Below are positions 53,760 to 62,776 of a DNA stretch of 64,000 nt, piece by piece. The position numbers and the translations under genes are program-made. Source of the DNA: Xiphydria camelus (lineage: Eukaryota > Arthropoda > Insecta > Hymenoptera > Xiphydriidae); the NCBI GenBank assembly GCA_963678675.1, contig OY783197.1, positions 10,171,647 through 10,235,646 of the forward strand, read 5' to 3'. Positions within the stretch are counted from its first letter, which is position 1. The number at the start of each line of letters is the position of its first letter. Below the pieces are notes generated by a model, which saw nothing but the letters and a program-made list of their open reading frames with translations, did no database searches and was not told the origin of the DNA.

Positions 53760-53990
53760 GGACTGACGCGAATACTTAGTCGAAGTGGGTCCTTTCTTCA
53801 AATTGACGAACGGAACGTGAAATGAGCAGAGTATAGCTATCTAACTTCATCAGCTGACACTGTTGCAATCTGATTGGCGCGATTGCTTAGTCCGAAGTGG
53901 GTCTTTTTCAAATTGACGATCGCAACGTGAAATTAACCGCATCGAATCGATGCATGCGAGTCGACTGAAGGACGCACGAGAGTATACCAA
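53760..53990 (+). repeat. Two diverged direct copies, about 110 bp
   Basis: CTTAGTCGAAGTGGGTCC-TT and CTTAGTCCGAAGTGGGTCTT, both followed by CAAATTGACGA-CG-AACGTGAAAT. Confidence 0.7.
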
Positions 53991-54013
53991 ACCTGTAAGT
54001 GTAAAATCAAAAT

Positions 54014-54241
54014 ATGGAGAGAAAAAGCGTCATTATCCCGAATAGCGATGAAGAAAGCGACGAATTTCAAAATATCGTAAAACAAGAGCTAAATTGTACT
54101 TCGACATCGAGTGTAGAGATAAATTTATATTCGTTGAGTTATCAAGAGAATGTAGAAAGTGATAATAACCTCGCTGACGACAACATCCCGGAGGATTGCC
54201 TCAATGAAGCTCGTGAGGCTGAGTTTATAAAATTGCTTTAG
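54014..54241 (+). CDS. Small acidic open frame, unknown
   Basis: 75 codons from ATG 54014. Rich in Glu, Asp, Ser and Asn (IIPNSDEESDEF, VESDNNLADDNIPED) and ending EAEFIKLL. No conserved domain that I recognise. Upstream lies the two-copy repeat and downstream a C-rich stretch. It could be the acidic start of a transposon protein, or chance. The reading has no sign of a splice donor or signal peptide. Confidence 0.25.
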   Translation: MERKSVIIPNSDEESDEFQNIVKQELNCTSTSSVEINLYSLSYQENVESDNNLADDNIPEDCLNEAREAEFIKLL

Positions 54242-54332
54242 ATTTTTGGTATATTTTCAATGAGGGGGCTCCGCCCCCCGCCCCCCTCCCCAACCCCTTT
54301 CCTCCTCCTCCCTCCACTCTTCGTAAATAGTA

Positions 54333-54512
54333 TATGTCATTCGGCTTTAATCTTCGGATTTTTCAGACTGTGTTCAAGTCGTAGAACGAAGTATGTATGC
54401 CGGGGGGACGGGGCTCGCCTTCGGCAAGCCCCGTCACCCCCCCCCCCCCCATCCCCCGTGCTACGACTTGAACACAGTCTGAAAAAGCCTCGGATTACCG
54501 CCTTATGACATA
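54333..54512. mobile_element. Hairpin with GC-rich loop
   Basis: GACTGTGTTCAAGTCGTAG (54366-54384) and CTACGACTTGAACACAGTC (54461-54479) are exact complements. Weaker pairing extends outward on both sides (ATGTCATTCGGCTTTAATC on the left against 54485-54512). The loop has its own GGGGCTCGCC-TTC-GGCAAGCCCC stem and a C run. The MITE assignment is tentative, as no TSD is seen. Confidence 0.6.
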
Positions 54513-54898
54513 AGATACTATTAGTTCCTTAACTATTGACCCCTCGACATTATAACTTGCACTTTATACAGCTAGTTTTTAACAAGGAATCTCCCATTTT
54601 CTACGGACACACTATATACTCCAATGAGATTTTGAATTTTGCTACTTATATCGGTCTTCTACTTATTGTGTGCGGTATATTTTATATATATTTTTAATAT
54701 CCTCTTAAAAAATATCTTCAAAAAATTGGTGTTATGTTAGTTATAATGGGCTCATCCGAAATCACTGATTAAAATAAAATTCATTAAACCGTCTATAAAT
54801 TGCTGAGATACTAGAAATCTATTTGCCTGTGTTTTCAGTAACTTAATAAATATTTCTTGATCAACTTAAAAACTATTAAAAGCAAGCACGTAACTCAC

Positions 54899-55065
54899 CA
54901 CTGGGAGGCCTAATGTGAACACCAAGATTCAGAGCCTGTAGCTTCGCAACTGCTACCTTGCAGAGGACCTTTCGCTCGACCTCCGATAGAGCACGTAATG
55001 GCGTGTCTTGTAAGGTCACGCGACGTCCTCCCGTGCCTGCCCACGTACATTTCCCCTGCAACAAA
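54899..55065 (-). CDS. Host gene exon, RhoGAP-like (ARHGAP6/36 type)
   Basis: Minus-strand exon of 167 bp bounded by an acceptor TTTTTGTTGCAG|GGG (after 55065) and a donor CAGTG|GTGAGT (54893-54898). It encodes GKCTWAGTGGRRVTLQDTPL, RALSEVERKVLCKVAVAKLQ, ALNLGVHIRPPSG. The run of W...GR.V.L...PL..LSE.ER..L..VA...LQ resembles the segment just before the GAP domain in ARHGAP6-type Rho GTPase-activating proteins (family memory, not checked). No other exon of the gene is found in the window, so introns are long or the gene leaves the window. It is the best candidate for a living host gene here. Confidence 0.55.
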
Positions 55066-55785
55066 AATTGACAAGTCTCGAACCAACACAGAAGATTTTA
55101 ATCTTATTTTTATCTTAGTACACACACACACATAAATGGTTGACTTGACGAATTATAGAATATTCTAACTTAAAATGTTGACGTATTATAGTTGATTTCT
55201 TACGGTATATACATCATTCATAATAGGTTTGTTCCTGCAGGAGTCAGAGACTGTCAGCGGACGTCAGGCGCATGCGCATTAAGATTCTCGCGTTCCAACA
55301 AGAAGTACGTGACAGTCACTGATTCCAAATCCGCTGTTCCAGCAGGAGTCAGACGAGTTTGCTGACAGTCAGAAAAGTTTGCGGATTGTCAGGAAACTTT
55401 CAGTCCGACGCATGCGTACTAGCTGCTCGTATGAATGAGGGCGGGTTTTACAAACACAGTATAAACGCGGTATAGCGCTATACTGAGAATAACCAGCACG
55501 CAAGCGTTTTACAAGTATGGTATAAGGCTGGAGAAATAGATTAATAATAACTGTCCTAATTTGTTGTAGGATATTGTGTACACCCTGGTCGAAGTAAAAC
55601 TGCCCCCCCCCCCTCTATTAATTTGTTAATTGTTATTTGTACTGTTGAAAAACCGAATCCATTATTTCTGCTATAGATGTTGATGCTAATGTTAGAAATT
55701 TGAATGAGTAATTAATATGTAGAGTACCTATAATAGAAACATTTTGCAAAAGTAACCAGAAGAAGAATCCGTGGCCCCGGGTGTA

Positions 55786-56001
55786 CACCCGGGTTCACGG
55801 ATTCTGAACATAATGACTTTTGAAAATGTAATTTTAAAACGTAACAGCCAATTAGCAATTAAATGTCAAACTTTCATTAGCTAATGCGGCTTTTGCCCTG
55901 GCTAATGAAAGCATGATAATTAATTATTCATTGGTTAGTATATTGAAATATGACATTTTGAAAAGTCACTATGCTCAAAATCCGTGAACCCGGGTGTACA
56001 T
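55786..56001. mobile_element. MITE with CCCGGGTTCACGGATT ends
   Basis: GGTGTACACCCGGGTTCACG / CGTGAACCCGGGTGTACATG inverted, followed by GACTTTTGAAAATG / CATTTTGAAAAGTC. 216 bp, non-coding. Confidence 0.75.
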
Positions 56002-56164
56002 GGCAAGCCAGGTATCAGATCTACACGGTTATCTATGGAAAATCCGTTATTTCTCCCCTTTACAATACATATTCCATGTATAGCAGTATTTATTAAGCTG
56101 GCCACTGCGGGGATGGCTTACTCCGATCCGTCCGGCAATTAGCGTTCTGTGAAGGACGTGAGAT

Positions 56165-56730
56165 TGTAAGTATAGTCTGTTAAGTAAGAGCGTGTGCGGC
56201 GTTATTCATGAAGACATTATTAAACAATGTTTCTTTCGACATATACATACGTTTGATATGGTCGAAGGCAATGCACAATTTGGTTAATAATGAGTTCAAT
56301 TACCACCATCGATTATTGCTTGGCATCTCCGAGGCATACTATCCATCAAATTTTCAGCGTATTTATGGGGAAGTGCCTTCCAAATGTGTCGAATTTCTCG
56401 GGATAGCTGCTTCACAGTGAAGACACGTTTTCGTCCAAGCTTCCGCTTGTTTATGAAAACGTGTTCACTGTGAAGTAGCTATCCTGAAAAATTCGACGCG
56501 TTTGGAAGGCACTTCCCCGCGAATACGTCGAAAAATGGGTGGATACTATGCCTCGGGGATGCCAAGTAATTGTCGATGGTGGTGATTGGACTCATTATTA
56601 ACATAATTGCGCATTGCCTTGGAACATGTCAAACGTATGTACGTGGAAAAAAACATTGTTGAATAATTTCTTTATGAATAATGCCATACACACACTCTTA
56701 CTTAACTGACTGTACGTTTGCAACCCTTGT
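56165..56730. repeat. Inverted repeat, about 265-bp arms
   Basis: Left arm about 56165-56440, right arm about 56451-56730. GCTTCACAGTGAAGACACG and CGTGTTCACTGTGAAG face each other near the centre. TGGAAGGCACTTCCCC, ACTATGCCTCGGGG and GCATTGCCTTGGA pair further out. The arms differ at about one base in seven. The open frames in each arm read across repeat sequence. Confidence 0.8.
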
Positions 56731-57010
56731 TCGCCAAACCGTATTACCTTTCTATTGTTTGTACCTGAGTTTTCATCCATATTTTTGTTACACTACTCTA
56801 GTAGTGTATAAAACAAAATAACAATAACCTTAGTCGAAAATTAAAAAGGTTAGATTTGCTCTCTTCTAAAATTAATTACTGTCGTCACCACTAGAGTACA
56901 GTGCGTTTGGTGTTCCAACAGAAATCCCTGACTAGTCAAAGTCCGCACATGCGCACTACGTACAAATCACCAACTGTCAGGGATTAGTCACGGATTCTCT
57001 GCAGTAACAA

Positions 57011-57718
57011 ACCTAATATTCACAGATTGTTATTCATGTTCCCCAAAATTTTATACGATGACTGATTTGTACATTTCATTTCAGACAACCATGATTTACC
57101 AGGTGCAATTCAAACATGAAAAGAAAGGTTGATGTCGGTATATTTCTGTATTAGTGATCATTAAACATCGTAAAATTAAGTCACGGTTTCAAAAATTACT
57201 TGATCTCTCTAGGTTGTTTCCGAAAAAGCCTGGATGAGTTTGCATTACTGATTAACTGAAATGTTACGAGACTAGGTAAAATCTCGCACCAAGTTCTGAG
57301 AGAGCGAGAGTCGATGTTGAAACCGATACGTTTCGAATTTTAAAACTCCTTCTCTGAAACTATTATAAAATATCTTAAGAACTTATAAATCTAGAATCTG
57401 AGTATAGGTAGATTAATTTTCTCAAATCAATTAAGCCCAGCTTCTGTTAATAATTGATATTAAACAATTGAATAATCAATATCAGTGCTATCGCGAGATA
57501 CAATTTATTAGATTATTGGGCATCCTCGTTTGCTTTGCGAAGTAGTAAGCAAAAATCATCGTATATATTATGTGAGTGTATACGTATTTGTGTACACTAT
57601 AGGTACGTGTCATGTATGTGCGTCGTTGATATGCATAGGTAAAAAAAGGTCCAACTGTGCAATTCGCCGCTAGATGGTACCTTAGTTACTTATGTTGAAA
57701 ACATACGCTAATTTCTTA
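57011..57718. other. No gene recognised
   Basis: AT-rich DNA without motif-bearing frames. Confidence 0.4.
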
Positions 57719-57943
57719 TACAGTACTCCCTCCATAATTCCCTCCTCGTTAATTCAGAGCGCCCGAAGCACAAGAGGGGAAGCATTCCCCTACTCTTGTT
57801 ATGACGTACGTTGCGCGCAGGTATGCGCCAATGGGGAATACGGGTTTATGTACCTCTCTAATGGACAGAGTGGGAGTATTCCATAATTCATTTTTCTTAG
57901 AATTCAAAGCCCCATCGTACGGAATTATGGAGGGAGTATTGTA
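57719..57943. mobile_element. Stowaway-like MITE
   Basis: TACAGTACTCCCTCCATAAT on the left and ATTATGGAGGGAGTATTGTA on the right. A CTCCCTCC terminus and TA borders are typical of mariner-derived MITEs. Confidence 0.85.
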
Positions 57944-57979
57944 ACCCCAAACTTAGCTCTTCTTTATATTAAATATATA

Positions 57980-58561
57980 CAGGGTGTTTCAAAAGTAAGC
58001 GTAAACTTTCCGGGATCGTAATCCTCCTATAAAAATAAGGCAAAAAGTTCCAATCAACATGGGTCCGGAAATGCTTTATAAAGAAGCTACGCCCCTTCGA
58101 ATGGACCACTCTCAAGACAATTTTTCCTCAATATTTCCGAAACCGTTAAAAATGCAATTTTGAAAATATATACACGGTATAAACTTTTGGCGCTGAACTC
58201 GATTCTGAATTCAGAATTTAAAAATTTTTGTCAGGGGCGTCACATACCGGGAAGGTTAATGGCTAAAATAACCCTATTTTTTTATGTTTCAGTTTATTAC
58301 GGTTTTCGTTCAAAATTATAAAATTTTTAAATTCAGAATCGAGTTCAGCGCCAAAAGTTTATACCCTATATGTATTTTCAAAATTTTATTGTTAACGGTT
58401 TCGGAAATATTGAGGAAAATCCGTCTTCAGGGTGCCCCATCCGAAAGGGCGTTACTTCTTTATAAAGCATTTCCGTACCCATGTTGATAGGAACTTGTTG
58501 TCTTATTTTTATCCGAGGATTACGCCCTCGGAAGGTTTACGCTTACTTTTGAAACACCCTG
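57980..58561. mobile_element. Tc1/mariner-type MITE, CAGGGTGTTTCAAAAG ends
   Basis: 582 bp with TA at both borders and inverted arms of about 230 bp (GCGTAAACTTTCC, GAAATGCTTTATAAAGAAG, TTTTGGCGCTGAACTCGATT). A matching terminus, TTTGAAACACCCTGTATA, also occurs alone at 59894. Confidence 0.9.
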
Positions 58562-58569
58562 TATATAGA

Positions 58570-59890
58570 TACAGAAAAGGGAATAGCGGAATAAGCATGT
58601 GAAATCTGCCCCTACGCATATCAACATTAAATTTATATTATCGATAAGCATCTATGAGAAACTAAATCTCATGAATTTTTAGCCTCCCAATCGCTATAGG
58701 AGTGGAGTTATGCGGGGGAATAAAATTTAAAAAAATTTCTGGAACGGCTCAACCAATTTTCATGAAAAAATACCGTCGTGGAACCAGTATTCGACAGTTT
58801 AAGAGTCAAGCACTGATATCCGATTTGAAAAAAAAAACATTCTGCTTGTTTTTAAATTAAATGAATGAAAAATATAGTTTGAAATATTTTCAATTTTTTA
58901 AAAGTATTTCTTGCTTTAAATGTATACAAGTAAATTAATAATGATTAATTATAAAATCTGTCTCCGATGGCTCCGTTACCGACAGGCGAAATTGCGCGGG
59001 GCTTAGTATTCGACACTCACAATCAGTGGGACCGGTTTTCGCCGTGGAGATTCTAACCTTCAAAATTAAAGAAAATATGCAACATTTATTTCTCAAACAC
59101 ATTAAAATTTACATTTTGACTAATAATATAAATTTTTTGAAGTTAAAATAATACATAACAAATAAATACTTTATTCTCCACATTTTCTTTTTTTTTGGCA
59201 TCGAAACTTGAACTGACTGGGTTTTCTGACTGCTTTTAATACTTAAATCATCACTTTTGCCAATCTATTCTCTTTTTATTTCTTTTGCAACCTTTGACGT
59301 CTGCTTTTAATTTTCTCCTCCTTTTCACATTTTATTTTGATTTTTCTCTGAGCTTGCTCAAATGTTGCTTGTTCTTGCACAGCTTTTTTTTCTTCTCAAT
59401 TTCTTTTCTTCAGCTCTTGCTCAATTTTCTTTTGTTCATCAGCTTTTTCTTTATCTTCTTTTTCATTGCTCTGGCTAGCTTTTTCATTTCTGTTTCCTGT
59501 TTCTTTAGCTCTTGCTTGCTCAACCTTTCCCCCATCTGAAGCATTTTTCTTCTTCTTCTTTACGTTTTTCTTCTGCTATTTGCTTCTGATAATTGTTATC
59601 GTTCTCATTTTTTAAATTTCTGAACGGAAGCATACAATTTCGGTCATTAAATGTGCATACCCCCCTCGACCCCCCCCCCCCCCCCCCCCAATTACGTTTA
59701 TGCCATTTTAGGAGTAAGAAATCAGTAGAATTTGATGAATAATTGGAGTTAGAATTGAAAATAATCGATTTTTTTATGACAATTACGATGGCTGTAGCTC
59801 GGAGGGGGTGCATTTTAGGACACAAGCTTATAGAAAAAAAAAGTCCTTTTTTAATCTTAAAAATACGCCCTTCAAATATTTGTACTAAAT
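58570..59890. other. No gene; low-complexity and C-rich tracts
   Basis: 59270-59580 is a CT-rich low-complexity stretch (K/E-rich on the minus strand) and gives spurious open frames. A C homopolymer of about 20 lies at 59669-59689. Near 58690-58830 is a passage with GGAACGGCTCAACCAATTTT, a dispersed-repeat-like motif. Confidence 0.5.
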
Positions 59891-59969
59891 TTTGAAACAC
59901 CCTGTATATGATATACACTGTACATTCACTACAAAGGAATTTTTCCACTTTTATATGGAAATTCGGCAT

Positions 59970-60280
59970 ATGATAATTGTTAATTTTTTGGAACAGTCTT
60001 TTAACGATATTATTTACTTCTTTATTATTATTTCAATGCTTCCTTTACCATTTGAAAATGATATCTTACCAACTCGTTTCGGCATTAAAAGTATTAATAG
60101 AGCTGACCTTTTGAAAAACCATACAACGGAAATCACAAAAAAGTTGTTCAACGCGGACTCCTTATTTTTAATTTGTGATGACCTATGCATGACACCAAAA
60201 AAAATACAAATGGGTCATTCTCACGGAAACCATAATATCCTTCTCCCTCACAAATTACAGAATCATCGTTCGGCTTAGTA
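59970..60280 (+). pseudogene. DDE transposase fragment (ISL2EU/Harbinger type)
   Basis: The plus strand reads LPTRFGIKSINRADLLKNHT, TEITKKLFNADSLFLICDD. The pattern RFG...+..L..NHTTE..K.LF....L..+(C/W)D is known to me from DDE_Tnp_4 transposases of the ISL2EU group, where the last Asp is catalytic. Downstream similarity is lost. A GGGGCATTTCAC terminus at 60319 may mark an element end. Confidence 0.5.
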
Positions 60281-60295
60281 ATGACAGCAAAACTA

Positions 60296-60323
60296 TATAT
60301 ATATATATACATATATATATGGG
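60296..60323. repeat. (TA)n microsatellite
   Basis: TATATATATATATACATATATATAT just before GGGGCATTTCAC. Confidence 0.85.
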
Positions 60324-60637
60324 GCATTTCACAAGAAAACGACAAAGCGAAACCCATGGGGTCGGAAATTTACTTCATATATTTTTTTTCTTAAAGGTGT
60401 TTGGGTTCTAAACATACTCCCAAGTGGATTTTTTGATGTGAAACATCAATAATTTTGGTCGAGATTATCGAATTAATAAAACCGTCCGACCGTCCGACCG
60501 ACCCTCCAACCGAGAGTATCTATACAGGAATTGGAACGCCTTTGCGTTCAATAGTCAATACGAGATTTTGGTTTTGGCATTTCGTGCTTTCGCCACTGGT
60601 TCTGCTGGCGTCGCCACCGTCCGGCCTTCATACTCAC

Positions 60638-61018
60638 GTACCGTATGTATCATGCCAAATTAAACAAGCAGATATACCGACATTGCCAAAACTTTACCGA
60701 CGGTCAAGAATTTTATAGTTAGAGTTGGCTTGAGAAGAGTGCGCTGTGTGTGCTGCGTGAGAGCGAAAAGTGTCAAACGTCTGATTTCCTGATAGCTGTT
60801 AATTCAAGAGACCGAAGTGTTTCGTCTATTATTCAATACTTCGATTTTCCGAATTGACAGCTATCGGAAAATCAGACGTTTGACACTTTTCGCTCTCACG
60901 CAGCACACACAGCGCACTCTTCTCAAGCCAACTCTAACTATAAAATTCTTGACCGTCGGTAAAGTGTCGGCAATGTCGGTATATCTGCTTGTTTAATTTG
61001 GCATGATACATACGGTAC
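60638..61018. mobile_element. 381-bp near-perfect hairpin
   Basis: GTACCGTATGTATCATGCC at the left and GGCATGATACATACGGTAC at the right. The arms extend about 165 bp inward through GACGGTCAAGAATTTTATAG, TTGGCTTGAGAAGAGTGCGC and GTGTCAAACGTCTGATTT. Loop near 60800-60850. Non-coding; the open frames through it are by-products. Confidence 0.9.
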
Positions 61019-61347
61019 ACTTCCCTTTGCGGCGACGACCCGTGACCAGTCGGTATTTGTACCAGTCGGTACAAAGCCCAGCCGACCCCCGATAGCCAGG
61101 TGGCTCCACAGTGGTGGCACTGTGGGACCACGCGGTGACTTTGAGAAACATCACAGTGATGTCTTGGTGCGTGCCCACTGGGGTACCACTGTGGCATCAC
61201 GCAGTGTACAAAGTGGATAAAGTAGGATTTTGCAAAAGGATAAAGTAGGATTTTGCACGCAGTGACTTTACCGAGGTTCTTCACTGTGTGCCCGTGCAGT
61301 GCCGCCGCCTGCCACCCGCCTAGTAGTGTCGCTTTTTTTTTCACACC

Positions 61348-61440
61348 CTACCGGGATTTGAACCTGCGATCTTCAGGCTACGAGATGCTTCGAAACTGGG
61401 AATGCTTGCATTCTACCAATTGAGCCATCGACTCTTCGAG
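61348..61440 (-). ncRNA. tRNA-like SINE head or tRNA relic
   Basis: On the minus strand an A-box (TGGCTCAATTGG) and a B-box (GGTTCAAATCC) of RNA polymerase III are in the correct order, but 63 nt apart. An ordinary tRNA has about 44, and Ser/Leu tRNAs about 55. No clean cloverleaf forms. The sequence downstream contains a run of A's (GTGTGAAAAAAAAAGCG). This fits a tRNA-derived SINE head or decayed tRNA. Confidence 0.5.
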
Positions 61441-61922
61441 CGCGATGTTGCTCCACTCCGGTCATAATATAGAAACCGGACATGACAGACAGGGAGGCTT
61501 CTCCACCTTTTGTATATATTTTGCGGAAAATCATGGGTAATCCTAAGCGGATGTGTGAGTTCAACTAATTGTTGAAACGTAAGTCTTTCTTTCAATTGCT
61601 ATTTTTCAAATAGACACCATTTAGAAGTTACGGATAATCGCCTTCGCGCTGCTCTAACCTACAAACGTCCTAGAATGCAACTGTAAACATTCTTGACTCA
61701 TGTTTTACATTTTCAGTTTATTGGCGTAAATGATTGAAGGGGTCGCATTCTCGTATCCACCTGTATTATACATTTTCTGGATCTGGGTTGTGTTTATCAT
61801 CATGTGTTTAGATCATGCCAAAGGGATTCAGGGATACTGTAAAAGACGCGAAGTGAGCTATTGGAGTATGCTTGATATCTAATTTTAATTGTGTAAAGTA
61901 TTCCAATACTCTTCTGTTTCCA

Positions 61923-62235
61923 GATTCAAATGGCTAATCCGACCTTATGTGGTGCTTCAAAAGGAACATCAATGCTTAACACATTCGCTGCGGACCGCGC
62001 ACAGCTCCTGCTTTAAAATACATACACCCTCATGTGGGAGCCACATGATCCGCAGCGAACGTGTAAAGGAAACTCTTTCAGAACTTGATAGTCCTATAGT
62101 ATACGCTCACAATGATCTTCTACTGGGAAATGTATTGTATAATGAAAAAGAAAATAGCGTTACTTTCATTGACTATGAGTACACTGCTTTTAACTGAGGC
62201 TTTTGATATATCCAATCATTTTATTGAATTTGCTG
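61923..62235 (+). pseudogene. Ethanolamine-kinase-like gene, first visible exon
   Basis: Begins after an acceptor CTGTTTCCAG|. It reads RFKWLIRPYVVLQKEHQ, then an inserted MITE (61980-62062), then KETLSELDSPIVYAHNDLLL, GNVLYN, VTFIDYEYTAFN. HND and IDYEY are the Brenner and DFG-like kinase motifs of choline/ethanolamine kinases. A 2-bp deletion after TAFN shifts the frame. The next block, EAFDISNHFIEFAG, continues in the other frame to a donor GCTG|GTAATC. Ethanolamine kinase phosphorylates ethanolamine in the CDP-ethanolamine route. Introns are kept, so this is a gene copy, not a retrocopy. A sequencing error cannot be excluded for the indel. Confidence 0.75.
61980..62062. mobile_element. 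83-bp TTAA MITE inside the kinase exon
   Basis: Flanked by TTAA (61976-61979) and GTAA (62063-62066). Ends CACATTCGCTGCGGACC / ATCCGCAGCGAACGTGT are inverted. Element plus one site is 87 bp, a multiple of three, so the exon frame stays open across it. piggyBac-like by target site. Confidence 0.7.
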
Positions 62236-62316
62236 GTAATCAAATTATCCATTTACCACAAACTAATAATTTTTATAGCATAGAAGTAATACAAAATCTC
62301 TTATTTCTTTTTTCAG

Positions 62317-62536
62317 GTATAGATATAATCCTGACTTCTCTGTATCCGGAGGAAACATTGCAAAGGGCTTGGCTTAGAATATATCTTCGTACGTACAATG
62401 AAGCCACAGATGTATCCGAAGATACTGTTACTAAACTTTAACCAAGGTTTAAGTTTCCTCCTTTATCTCATTTCTTCCGGGGTTGCTGGGCGCTTATACA
62501 GAGTGAACATTCAAATATCGACATCGATTTTCTGGA
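62317..62536 (+). pseudogene. Ethanolamine-kinase-like gene, second visible exon
   Basis: After TTTTTTCAG|. It reads GIDIILTSLYPEETLQRAWL, RIYLRTYNEATDVSEDTVTK, L, a TAA stop, then RFKFPPLSHFFRGCWALIQS, EHSNIDIDFLE. The pattern YP......WLRIYL and SHFFWG.WALIQ is the C-terminal kinase lobe of the family. The stop sits where a Tyr codon (TAT) is expected. Donor CTGGA|GTAAGT. Phases of all three exons agree. Confidence 0.75.
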
Positions 62537-62638
62537 GTAAGTTTATTTAATTATTATCAGATTGTAATCAGGATATTTTCATTTTATAATATTCATATTT
62601 CATTTGATGATAATCGTTTTGATAATAGGTACGCTTCT

Positions 62639-62776
62639 TTCAGATTTAACGAACACTTCAAAATGAAGGACGAATGCCTGAACATGAAGTATAAAATTTA
62701 CGCCAGGACGAAATCATTCCATACAATGAAGAATTTTAATAATTCCCAACGATGTATTCTATATGATACTATTTAA
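62639..62776 (+). pseudogene. Ethanolamine-kinase-like gene, last exon
   Basis: After GATAATAG|. It reads YASFRFNEHFKMKDECLNMK followed by a short divergent tail and a TAA at 62774-62776. RFNEYFKMKEE is typical of the C-terminus of ethanolamine kinases. An AATAAA-type signal follows at about 62965. Confidence 0.72.

Larger units (their letters stand above)
55226..57010. mobile_element. Element with AGGTTTGTT-CTGCAG ends, invaded
   Basis: AATAGGTTTGTTCCTGCAGG at 55226 and the reverse complement of CTGCAGTAACAAACCTAATA at about 57000 are inverted. GCATGCGCATT and CACATGCGCACTACG occur a little inside each end. Within lie a C run (55604-55613), a MITE (55786-56001), R1 (56105) and a hairpin (56165-56730). 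The outer match is short, so unity of the element is inferred. Confidence 0.5.

Noticed and set aside
59285..59969. Hydrophobic plus-strand frame and K/E-rich minus-strand frame
   Set aside because: CT-rich low-complexity DNA ending in a long C homopolymer; the reading reflects composition only.
60934..61344. 136-codon open frame (minus)
   Set aside because: Half of it is the arm of the 60638-61018 hairpin; the rest has repeated PQ/H-rich reading with no domain.
61348..61440. Functional tRNA gene
   Set aside because: The A- to B-box distance is about 63 nt and no cloverleaf with a plausible anticodon arm can be drawn.
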